This document shows, piece by piece, positions 57,712 through 64,000 of a DNA stretch of 64,000 nucleotides. Source of the DNA: Pseudomonas lactis (GTDB taxonomy: Bacteria; Pseudomonadota; Gammaproteobacteria; Pseudomonadales; Pseudomonadaceae); contig NZ_JYLO01000008.1 of NCBI RefSeq assembly GCF_001439845.1, positions 1 through 64,000 on the forward strand, given 5' to 3'. Below the pieces are notes generated by a model. The model was not told where the DNA came from. It saw only the letters and a list, made by a program, of their open reading frames with translations, and did no database searches. The stretch's first letter is position 1. Each line of letters opens with the position of its first letter. The position numbers were made by a program, and so were the translations under genes.

Positions 57712-59138
57712 CAATACCACCCCTGTTCTTTACTGAGCCTATGCAGTTGCTCCCGAGCCACTTCGACGTCTGCTTCGGTGAAGCCTTCCTCCAGAAGTCC
57801 GCGTTTAATCGCATTGAAGTTGCTGTCCACCGCGGCCCTCAGGTCGGAGGCATCCTGCATCTGCTTTGCTTTGGTACTACGCCCGCCGTAGGTCTCACTA
57901 TATTTTTGGTGGACTCGGGCAGGAATAGCGATGCTTGGGGCTCGCCGAAGGTAATCCCTTATTTCCCGTGGATCCATTTCTCCGTCAAGTTTTAGCAGAA
58001 CAGCTTCAAGCACTTTACGAGCCGGAAGATGATCGATGTCATAGCCGTCTTTGATGCTGCGACTGCTCAAGTCGTCATATGGCCCAACTTCCAGTGGGTG
58101 AACCATTGGCTTGGCAAACACCAAATACAACGGCGGCATACCCGAGTCAGCAGGAAACGAAATGATCGTATCCTGCCAGGTAACTTCGTTAGCTTCCCGG
58201 CCAGGGTAGTGGCTGATTGCCGAGTCTTGCCCCACTGCAATCGGATGAACGAACAAATTATCCAGACGTTCCTGTGCACCCGGATACGGACTCGGCGCGT
58301 TGACCACCGGCCCATGGTTCGGCGTCCATGTGATGCTGATGCCATCCAGCACCGCCACCATCGCGCTTTTGTCCACATTCCACCGGGCTTGTGCAACCGG
58401 CACACGGTCAGCGCCACTGCCAGGTTGGGTATGTAGGCCATAAACACGCAGTTCACCGGACTCATCCTGGCGAAACTGGAAACGCACTCGCGTGCTGGCC
58501 AAACGTATCCCCTCCAACTGCTCCGGGGTGTACAGCGTTGAATCACCGATATCCCGTGGCCAGAATGCCAGCAGCACGAGGTTGAGGGCGGAACTGGCGC
58601 CGGCCAAGCCTCGTACAGCCCAGGCACCGAGGTCGCTGCCGAGTGTGCCGGCTACCCTGCCGACGGCGCCCGTGCTACCGGTTGAGGCCATAAGGGCCGT
58701 GGTACCAAAGTTTTTGGCGTTTTCCGGGGTGGTGCCCGCGGCCGTAGAGCCGGCTGGCACCGAAACGCAGGGCTTGGCGAAAACGCAGGCATCAGCGGCA
58801 CGATTCAACGCAACGGGCGCGGCATAATTCGCAGGGGGCGAGGCGGATGCAGTCGGCCTCATTACAATCGGGGTGACACGTTGAGGTTGGGGACCGAACT
58901 CCTGAGATTTGGAACTCTGATTGGCAATCAACTCCGGCGGCGGATCGCATTTGCAGATGCACAGATCACCCTCCAGTGCCGCTTGTTTGCCGTTCCACTC
59001 TTCGTGCAAATGAGGGCCGGTAAGCGCGATGAAGCCTTCAGTGCCGCATGCCGGACAAGCGACCCGGTCACCCTCCCTCGAGATCATTTCGCCGTTGAAA
59101 CTGGTGCCCTCACAACCGCTGGTTACCTTGCCACCCAC
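57711..59138 (-). CDS. PAAR / S-type pyocin domain toxin with C-terminal nuclease-like domain
   Basis: 475 readable residues, probably missing 44 or so residues at the N-terminus because of a frameshift. N-terminal PAAR-like stretch (GGKVTSGCEG, then REGDRVACPACGTEG) with cysteine pairs; a Gly/Ala-rich helical segment (about 150-200); an S-type pyocin region (about 205-360: ASTRVRFQFRQDESGELRVY, then WTPNHGPV); and the C-terminal toxin (about 365-475) with DGYDIDHLPARKV and ARVHQKYSETYGGR, an HNH/His-Me-like nuclease pattern with D-H pair and later histidine. PAAR toxins ride on the type VI secretion tip. DUF6392 follows, coupled. Killing activity is inferred. Confidence 0.82.
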   Translation of the reverse strand: MGGKVTSGCEGTSFNGEMISREGDRVACPACGTEGFIALTGPHLHEEWNGKQAALEGDLCICKCDPPPELIANQSSKSQEFGPQPQRVTPIVMRPTASASPPANYAAPVALNRAADACVFAKPCVSVPAGSTAAGTTPENAKNFGTTALMASTGSTGAVGRVAGTLGSDLGAWAVRGLAGASSALNLVLLAFWPRDIGDSTLYTPEQLEGIRLASTRVRFQFRQDESGELRVYGLHTQPGSGADRVPVAQARWNVDKSAMVAVLDGISITWTPNHGPVVNAPSPYPGAQERLDNLFVHPIAVGQDSAISHYPGREANEVTWQDTIISFPADSGMPPLYLVFAKPMVHPLEVGPYDDLSSRSIKDGYDIDHLPARKVLEAVLLKLDGEMDPREIRDYLRRAPSIAIPARVHQKYSETYGGRSTKAKQMQDASDLRAAVDSNFNAIKRGLLEEGFTEADVEVAREQLHRLSKEQGWY

Positions 59139-59173
59139 CGTGGTGGTTGAACCGGTGGTGATGTTGTAGCGCC

Positions 59174-59257
59174 TTACATTGGGTTCTCCATGCAGTCGAT
59201 GAGGTTGGCGTTGGTCGGTCCAACTGGCTGCTGAACTTGAAAATCAATGCTCTTCAT
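59174..59257 (-). pseudogene. 5' fragment of the PAAR toxin gene, separated by a frameshift
   Basis: ATG 59257 with AAAGGA six bases upstream gives 27 codons ending ANLIDCMENPM-stop. The other frame reads NVRRYNITTGSTTTVGGKV straight into the main toxin frame. Adding one base in the GGG at 59181-59183 would join ENP to NVRRY, giving a normal PAAR N-terminus. So this is most likely the true start of the toxin gene, broken by a one-base deletion (or a sequencing error). Confidence 0.75.
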
Positions 59258-59572
59258 GTTTGGTCCTTTTTTAGCGCGCAAGGATGCTCAAACGCGGTCG
59301 TTGCGTTGTTATGCAAAAGGAAGGGCGCCGAAATGGCGCAAGGAAGATATTGCTGACGAGCGCAAAGCCAAACAACTGTCCGTTCGGCTAGGTAGTGGGA
59401 AAAACAGAAACGTCTTACAAGGCTTTGAGGTTGTCCCTAGGACACTCGACCTCTAGTCTTCGTACACCGCTGCACACGCAGCGGTTGGGCGTCGCGGCCC
59501 GGTTTAATCAGACGCAAAGTGCCATTTCCGCTTTCAGATGACGCCTTTTTATCGTCTACTGTGCGGCGTTAT

Positions 59573-59667
59573 GGTGGCTGTGCGCGGGATACCTTCGGGT
59601 ATGCCGGTTTCCTGATTCCGGTCCGCGAACCTGCGTACAGCTACCACCCGATCGCGTCGCGGCGATC
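59573..59667 (+). promoter_or_regulatory. Structured leader upstream of the DUF6124 gene
   Basis: GGTGGCTGT (59573-59581) pairs with ACAG (59637-59640) and CCACC (59644-59648) across inner hairpins (ACC-TTC-GGGT; CCGGTTTCCTGATTCCGG), followed by a second hairpin GATCGC-GTCGCG-GCGATC (59650-59667). Such a leader before this kind of small gene is something I recall from other fluorescent pseudomonads; the folding is read from the sequence, the role is unknown. The stretch 59258-59572 upstream has no gene I recognise. Confidence 0.5.
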
Positions 59668-59700
59668 TGTGGCAGCTCCACTTAAATCAGGAAGTTCACG

Positions 59701-59943
59701 ATGATCCAACCTACCCCCCATCCCCCCATCCGCTTGTTCACTGTAGCCGCAGGCATCAGTACCGAAGACCTGTTGGTCAACCTCAGCGAAACACTGGCCT
59801 CGGCCAATGCGCTGAGTTGCGATCTGGCCTTTGACCTTGAAGGACCAAAACGAGAGGAGCTGCTGGGCGTTGCGCAGTTAATCGAACTGGCACAGTTGCT
59901 AGCTGATCGGGTACTCAATGTCTCAGGGCAAGTAACCCGGTGA
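59701..59943 (+). CDS. DUF6124 (DUF3077-like) small protein
   Basis: 80 residues. Proline-rich start (MIQPTPHPPIR), then LFTVAAGISTEDLLVNLSET, LASANALSCDLAFDLEGPKR and LLGVAQLIELAQLLADRVL, the helical pattern of the DUF6124/DUF3077 proteins that occur in several copies in fluorescent pseudomonads. AGGAAG lies eight bases upstream of the ATG. Function unknown. Located just before the decayed HDOD duplicate. Confidence 0.75.
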   Translation: MIQPTPHPPIRLFTVAAGISTEDLLVNLSETLASANALSCDLAFDLEGPKREELLGVAQLIELAQLLADRVLNVSGQVTR

Positions 59944-59946
59944 GAT

Positions 59947-60130
59947 GACGGCAATACCCCGAGAACCTGGTATGTCTGGCGGTGCGCCTGTTGCGCAGCC
60001 AGGGGTAAACCCGCCGCCTGTTACACCGCTATCGCAGGCAAGCCAGCTCCCACAATTGACCGTATTTCCAAGTTGGAACGCGGTCACTGTGGGAGCTGGC
60101 TTGCCTGCGATGAATCCAACGCGGTGTCCC
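59947..60130 (+). pseudogene. Decayed duplicate of the HDOD gene 3' end plus its REP pair
   Basis: 59947-60003 matches 56835-56896 of the HDOD gene (both contain CTGGCGGTGCGCCTGTTGCG), then about 147 bp of the gene are missing, and 60009-60126 matches 57048-57168, including both REPs and the spacer. The reading frame is broken. So the toxin/DUF6392/DUF6124 segment lies between two partial copies of the same chromosomal site. Confidence 0.85.
60026..60111. repeat. REP pair, second copy of 57065-57150
   Basis: Inverse REP ending CCAGCTCCCACA at 60054 and direct TGTGGGAGCTGGCTTGCCTG at 60088, with the same spacer (few base changes) as the copy at 57065. Confidence 0.85.
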
Positions 60131-60147
60131 TGAACATCCCCCCTCAA

Positions 60148-60175
60148 TGTAGGAGCGAGCTTGCTCGCGAAAAAC
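60148..60175 (+). repeat. Single REP of the TGTAGGAGCG family
   Basis: TGTAGGAGCGAGCTTGCTCG at 60148 without a complete inverse partner nearby. Confidence 0.75.
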
Positions 60176-60214
60176 CTGAGAACACCGCGGGGCGGCAGGC
60201 AACCCGCGTCATCG

Positions 60215-60589
60215 TTACTTCTTTTTCTTCGGCTTCAAATACTTGGTCAGCCCCTGAAACCAGATCACCAGTGCCGGGTTGCCCTTGATCTGGATCGACT
60301 TGTCCTGAATCCCCGTCATGAACGCCAGTTGCTTGTTCTTCGCCTGCATCGTGGCGAAGCCGTAGGCGGCATCCTTGAAGGCAATCGCGAAGGCCGGCGC
60401 CGGGTGGACACCTGAGCGGCTGGTGATGCGCTGGTCTTTGACGATGAAGTGACGGGCAACCTTGCCGTCGAGGGTCTGCAGCTGGAAGGCCAGGTCTTTG
60501 TCACCCAGTTGCTGCTGGAAGGCGGGGTTGGTGCGGCTGGCTTTGCCCATCATCAGGCCCAGCACCCACAGGAGAAGACGAAATTTCAT
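60215..60589 (-). CDS. SCP2-like small protein
   Basis: 124 residues from ATG 60589. MKFRLLLWVLGLMMGKASRT at the N-terminus, then LAFQLQTLDGKVARHFIVKD, AFAIAFKDAAYGFATMQAKN and GIQDKSIQIKGNPALVIWF, the order of an SCP2 sterol-carrier-like fold that may hold a lipid-like ligand. C-terminus is very basic (KPKKKK). Often mislabelled in databases; function unknown. Confidence 0.8.
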   Translation of the reverse strand: MKFRLLLWVLGLMMGKASRTNPAFQQQLGDKDLAFQLQTLDGKVARHFIVKDQRITSRSGVHPAPAFAIAFKDAAYGFATMQAKNKQLAFMTGIQDKSIQIKGNPALVIWFQGLTKYLKPKKKK

Positions 60590-60641
60590 GCACACGGCCT
60601 CGGTGTATTTATTGGAGTGGCCGCAGCAGTGTAACGATTTG

Positions 60642-60693
60642 CAAAAAGAACGCCACCGATCTCGCGCTTTAGGCGCAGATCGGTTGGCGTTTA
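60642..60693 (-). terminator. Terminator of the tagQ operon
   Basis: On the minus strand AACGCCAACCGATCTGCGCC pairs with GCGCGAGATCGGTGGCGTT around a short loop, followed by CTTTTTG. It lies just downstream of tagQ. Confidence 0.8.
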
Positions 60694-60713
60694 ACGCTTA
60701 TAGCAACAAGTAC

Positions 60714-61637
60714 TTAAACGTTAGGGCACGGCACTGGCGCCCAGTCGGCCAGGTTTGGATTGCGGCAGGTCGCTTCGATCTGGGTCTTACCCGCACTGGC
60801 AACCTGCTTGCTTTCAGCTTGCTTGGCCTGCACGGTCTGGATGCTGCGCTCGGTGGTTACCGCTTCTTTCGGCACTGTCGGCAGCACCGGCTTCTTGGCC
60901 GGCTTGACGGCTTTCTTGCCCTTGGCCGGAGCGACCACTGGCGTGGTATCGGCGGTGGCCACGGTCACCACATCGCTGCGCTGTACGCCGACCTGTTGCA
61001 GATCTTTCTCGTACGCTTGGGTGTAGTTGTTCAGGTCTTCGCTGGCTTTGCCGTTGACCGTCACGATCAGGTCATTGGATTCCTTCAGGCCCGCGACGAT
61101 TTCCGCCAGGCGCTTGCGGCCTTCGGTGTCGTTGACGGTCTTGGCCTTGCGATCAGCCACCAGCTTGGTGAATGCGCTCTGGTAGCACTGCTGCGAGGCC
61201 TTGGCATAGGCGGTGCTGCGGTCGATGTCCGAGGCGCTTTTGTTGAAGTCGGTGGAGTAGGACGCGATGCGCTGGTTGTCATCGGTGATCTGCTTCTGAC
61301 GCTCGGTGTAGTAACCCGCCGCGCCGCCAGCCAGGGCGCCGCCTGCGGCACCAATTGCGGCATTGCGGCCACGGCTGTCCTTGTCGCCGGTCAGGGCGCC
61401 CAGCAGGGCACCGCCAGCCGCGCCGAGGGCTGCACCGGTGACGACCGACTTGGTCATGTCCGAATCGGTGGCGCGCAGGTGCTGCACCGGCTCGTAGCAG
61501 TTGGGGTAGTACTCGACCTTGGTGCTCGACGCTACCTTGGACGCAGGCGACGTAGCGCAACCAGTCAACACGGTGCTGAAACCAGCTGCGATCAGCAGCA
61601 GGTGACGCTTGGAAACCGCCTTACGGGAAAAAAGCAT
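60714..61637 (-). CDS. tagQ: Type VI secretion-associated lipoprotein TagQ
   Basis: 307 residues from ATG 61637. Lipobox STVLTGC (C27); then a glycine-zipper region (about 67-108: GAALGAAGGALLGALTGDKD and AAIGAAGGALAGGAAGYY) and a long helical, then Lys/Pro/Ala-rich C-terminal half. Together with TagR it resembles the P. aeruginosa tag cluster, in which outer-membrane TagQ, periplasmic TagR and the TagST ABC complex act upstream of the PpkA kinase to trigger type VI firing. Last gene of the leftward operon, closed by the terminator at 60642. Confidence 0.85.
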   Translation of the reverse strand: MLFSRKAVSKRHLLLIAAGFSTVLTGCATSPASKVASSTKVEYYPNCYEPVQHLRATDSDMTKSVVTGAALGAAGGALLGALTGDKDSRGRNAAIGAAGGALAGGAAGYYTERQKQITDDNQRIASYSTDFNKSASDIDRSTAYAKASQQCYQSAFTKLVADRKAKTVNDTEGRKRLAEIVAGLKESNDLIVTVNGKASEDLNNYTQAYEKDLQQVGVQRSDVVTVATADTTPVVAPAKGKKAVKPAKKPVLPTVPKEAVTTERSIQTVQAKQAESKQVASAGKTQIEATCRNPNLADWAPVPCPNV

Positions 61638-61721
61638 AGATGTGATCTCTGTTAAGTTTGACTTGCCCAGCACGGCCCACCGCCGCCTGAGTCCCTTCCA
61701 AGCTCGCTAGACAGCCAACGA

Positions 61722-63434
61722 TCAAGACCGCTGACCGCTCGCTGCGAGCAATTCCTTCAAGATCGTTGCCGGGTCGGCCCGCTGTTGCTTGCGGTAGTTG
61801 CCGACATGGCGAACGAACAGTGTCGCGCGCGTCACCAGGCTCTTGCCGAGCACTGGCTTGCGATCCAACTCTTCCTTGATCCGTTGAAACTGCGCCTGGA
61901 TCACCGCATCGGTGTAGCGCGTGCCGGTGGCAAGGTTGTCGATGTAAATCGCCACCGCGCCGTCCAACGCGCTGCGTCCATTGGTGATGGCCATGTCGAA
62001 AAGCTGCGTGCTGGCCTCGTCCTTGCTGTCCACCGCCTGCTGGCGACTCTTCTGCAGGTTGGCCAGGCGGATGTTGTAGTTGCTGATGGTCTCGGCCACC
62101 AACGCCGCCGACTGGATCAAATTGCCCGCCGCTTCTTCGCGTTGCTGGGCGATCAGCGACACGTTGCGCTTGAGCTCTTCGTTGACCAGGCCCAGTTCGG
62201 CTTGCAGCTTGGGATCGACACTGGCGGCGATGATGCTGTCCAGGCGTTTGGTCGGGTCCTGGGCGTCGTCGATGGCGTCGGTCAGCGCGGCCAGGCGGCC
62301 TTCCTTCTGCCACTGGGCGAACAATTCCTTGTAGCGTGAGCGCGGCGCCGACAACGCGCCAATCGCCACGCGAAAACCGGTGGTCTCGTTGCTTTGCTCG
62401 GTGCCATCAGCGGCAAACAGCGGGTATTCGCGGCGCATGCCGGTGAACAACGTGCCCTCGCCTTCCAGGTAGTTGCCGCCCTTGACCACAAAGCCGCCGT
62501 AGGTGCCCTGGCGGCGGCCGGCGTGGACCAGTTGGAAGGATTCCTGGACCATTTCCGCGGCGTTGCCGATCACGTCGAACATGCCGATGGGGTTAGGCAA
62601 TTTGGTGCCGATGGGCATCAACCGCGCCGCCTGGCCGGTGCCGCCGGCCACTTGGTTGAACACCGCGTAATCGGCCAGCGGGCCATCGCTTTCACTGCCC
62701 TCGGCGCGGCGTGGATACAGGCGGCCTTCCAGGTCCTGGCGGCTCACCGCCTGGCCACCGCGTGCGGCGTACTCCCACTCCACTTCGGTGGGCAGGCGCA
62801 CAAAGCCCAGGCCGCCGTCTTCGGCGGACGCACCGCGCCCGCTCACCGGCAGCAGCTCGCGGTGGTATTTCATCAGCCAGGCGCTGTACACCGCCGAAAA
62901 ACGCTCGGCTTCAAAGCGCGACAGTTTCACCTTGGGCAAACGCCCGGCCATGCCAGTGGGCACGTCACACGCCGGCGCCGGTTCACCGCTGGCCAGGGAT
63001 TGCGCCTGGGCCATCACCTGGGCGTATTGGCGGGCGGTCACTTCGTATTTGCCGATGAAATACAGCATGGGCTTGAGCGGGGTCTTGGCGTCGGTCTTCG
63101 GCATCTGCGGCGCGATGACCTTGCTCCAGTCCTTGGGCAAGTCCTTGAGGGTGAACTGGCCGTTGATGAAGTCGCGGCGGTAGCCGGAAATAAACGACTG
63201 CTGATAACCCGCCTCGCCTTCGGCAAAGGGGTAGCCCAGGCTGATTTCACGGTCATCCAGGGTGCCCTGGGCCAGGATGTAGGCGTAGCGGAACACCATG
63301 TTGCCTTCGCAGGGCAGCGGCAGGCTCACGTCGTCCGGCAACGGCTTGGGGTTGTCGAGCTTGTCACTTGCCTCATCGGCCCAGGCCAGCGAGGCCAGGC
63401 TCAGCGCCACGCAGGCGCCCAGTAATTTATACAT
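61722..63434 (-). CDS. tagR: TagR, SUMF1/formylglycine-generating-enzyme-like type VI regulator
   Basis: 570 residues from ATG 63434. Signal peptide (LLGACVALSLASLAWA-D). SUMF1/FGE-sulfatase domain (about 135-350: YFIGKYEVTARQYAQVMAQA, RLPTEVEWEYAARGG, NPIGMFDVIGNAAEMVQESF, GGFVVKGGNYLEG, ETTGFRVAIGAL), then a helical, partly coiled-coil C-terminal 200 residues. TagR is a periplasmic activator of PpkA signalling in P. aeruginosa. It overlaps tagS by 8 bp. Confidence 0.9.
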   Translation of the reverse strand: MYKLLGACVALSLASLAWADEASDKLDNPKPLPDDVSLPLPCEGNMVFRYAYILAQGTLDDREISLGYPFAEGEAGYQQSFISGYRRDFINGQFTLKDLPKDWSKVIAPQMPKTDAKTPLKPMLYFIGKYEVTARQYAQVMAQAQSLASGEPAPACDVPTGMAGRLPKVKLSRFEAERFSAVYSAWLMKYHRELLPVSGRGASAEDGGLGFVRLPTEVEWEYAARGGQAVSRQDLEGRLYPRRAEGSESDGPLADYAVFNQVAGGTGQAARLMPIGTKLPNPIGMFDVIGNAAEMVQESFQLVHAGRRQGTYGGFVVKGGNYLEGEGTLFTGMRREYPLFAADGTEQSNETTGFRVAIGALSAPRSRYKELFAQWQKEGRLAALTDAIDDAQDPTKRLDSIIAASVDPKLQAELGLVNEELKRNVSLIAQQREEAAGNLIQSAALVAETISNYNIRLANLQKSRQQAVDSKDEASTQLFDMAITNGRSALDGAVAIYIDNLATGTRYTDAVIQAQFQRIKEELDRKPVLGKSLVTRATLFVRHVGNYRKQQRADPATILKELLAASGQRS

Positions 63435-64000
63435 CTCTGATTCCTTCAGAAGCCTGGATACGGGCCACCCGCCAACCACCACAGGCGGCCGCCACGGCAC
63501 TGACGCCGAGCACCGCCACCAGGGCCAGGCCGTAATGGCGCGCCAACAGGTGGCTGGCGTACTCGCCCGGCACCTGCACAAAAAGCTTGTTCAACGCGGC
63601 CTCGGCCAGGGCATACAGCCCAACGCTGAGCACAGCGGCAAACCCTGCGCTGTATAGCGCTTGCAGCAGCACAAACAGCAACAACGCGGCGGTGGAAAAC
63701 CCCAGCAGGCGCAACACCGAGAGTTCCCGGTGCTTGCGCGCCACCGCCGCCAGGGTGCCCGCGAAAATAGCCGCAAACGCCCCGGCCAACGCCAACCCGG
63801 CGATGATCCAGAACACAATCGACAGGTTGCGGCTCAACGATTGCACTTGAGCGATGGTGTGCGCCTGGGTTGAAACCAACAGGTGCTGCCCGGCGAAATA
63901 CACCCGCAACGGTTCCACATCACTGAGGCTGCGCGCATACAGGCGAAACGCCGGGTAGATACGCTGTTCGCTCACGCTCGCCGCGTCACCGGCCCAACCC
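63427..64000 (-). CDS. tagS: TagS, ABC transporter permease of the type VI regulatory complex (3' part)
   Basis: The frame is open to the right edge; 190 C-terminal residues are visible. FtsX-type permease: SLSRNLSIVFWIIAGLALAG, AVARKHRELSVLRLLGFSTA (the conserved cytoplasmic coupling region), two further membrane helices, and the C-terminal VARIQASEGIRDV. With TagT (expected outside the window) it forms the inner-membrane part of the TagQRST system. The N-terminus is not in the window. Confidence 0.85.
   Translation of the reverse strand, partial: GWAGDAASVSEQRIYPAFRLYARSLSDVEPLRVYFAGQHLLVSTQAHTIAQVQSLSRNLSIVFWIIAGLALAGAFAAIFAGTLAAVARKHRELSVLRLLGFSTAALLLFVLLQALYSAGFAAVLSVGLYALAEAALNKLFVQVPGEYASHLLARHYGLALVAVLGVSAVAAACGGWRVARIQASEGIRDV

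Noticed and set aside
59519..59704. 61-codon frame across the DUF6124 leader
   Set aside because: It follows the folded leader and its codon pattern reflects the hairpins. A leader peptide is possible but there is no ribosome site, so it is described as a structured leader.
57065..60111. Possible CRISPR-like repeats
   Set aside because: The repeats are REP palindromes in inverse pairs with similar spacers, not an array of direct repeats with unique spacers; no cas genes.

Overview
The window is about 64 kb of a Pseudomonas chromosome, most likely from the P. fluorescens group. Three things point there: the gene order rep-xpt-...-dadX-dadA-lrp-...-rpmBG-...-radC-coaBC-dut-algC-argB-pyrE-crc-rph-yicC-gmk-rpoZ-spoT-exbBD-tonB-oxyR-recG matches the familiar Pseudomonas backbone, Crc and AlgC are Pseudomonas-typical, and REP/REPIN palindromes of two families lie between many genes.

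Region 1 (1-7072) is an island of lower GC. It is inserted in comM/yifB, whose 3' part resumes at 7073. A terminal ACA followed by GCGGC, four 17-bp repeats just inside the end, and a TnsA-like nuclease gene identify a Tn7-like element that uses comM as its site, as Tn6022/AbaR-type elements do in Acinetobacter. An IS3-type insertion sequence seems to have cut into the TnsA gene at the left edge. The cargo is two different three-Cys-motif-partner (TcmP) genes on either side of a DUF5131 (Gp37/Gp68) CX6CX2C protein gene, a small protein, and an unknown 470-residue protein with a PD-(D/E)XK-like core. It looks like a mobile defence-type cargo and is the best candidate here for an undescribed system.

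Region 2 (7073-57047) is core chromosome: a chemoreceptor, LysR/MATE pair, EAL phosphodiesterase, Rep helicase, xanthine salvage, CoA-transferase-like enzyme, cytochrome c5, then polyamine and D-alanine catabolism (PauR-like regulator, DadX, RidA, DadA, Lrp/DadR, PauB-like oxidase, KauB). After these come ribosomal proteins L28/L33, a peptide-binding protein, CoA/dUTP/alginate-LPS/arginine/pyrimidine genes, Crc, RNA maturation genes, the rpoZ-spoT-ridA group, the exbB-exbD-tonB energy-coupling operon, OxyR, RecG and an HDOD protein.

Region 3 (57065-60130) is an accessory insertion downstream of the HDOD gene. It has a PAAR/S-type pyocin-like polymorphic toxin gene with a probable 5' frameshift, a coupled DUF6392 gene (probable immunity), a structured leader, and a DUF6124-type small gene. 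It is flanked on the far side by a decayed copy of the HDOD gene's 3' end plus its REP pair.

Region 4 (60215-64000) has an SCP2-like small protein and then tagQ, tagR and the 3' part of tagS, the end of a type VI secretion regulatory (TagQRST) operon that continues beyond the right edge.
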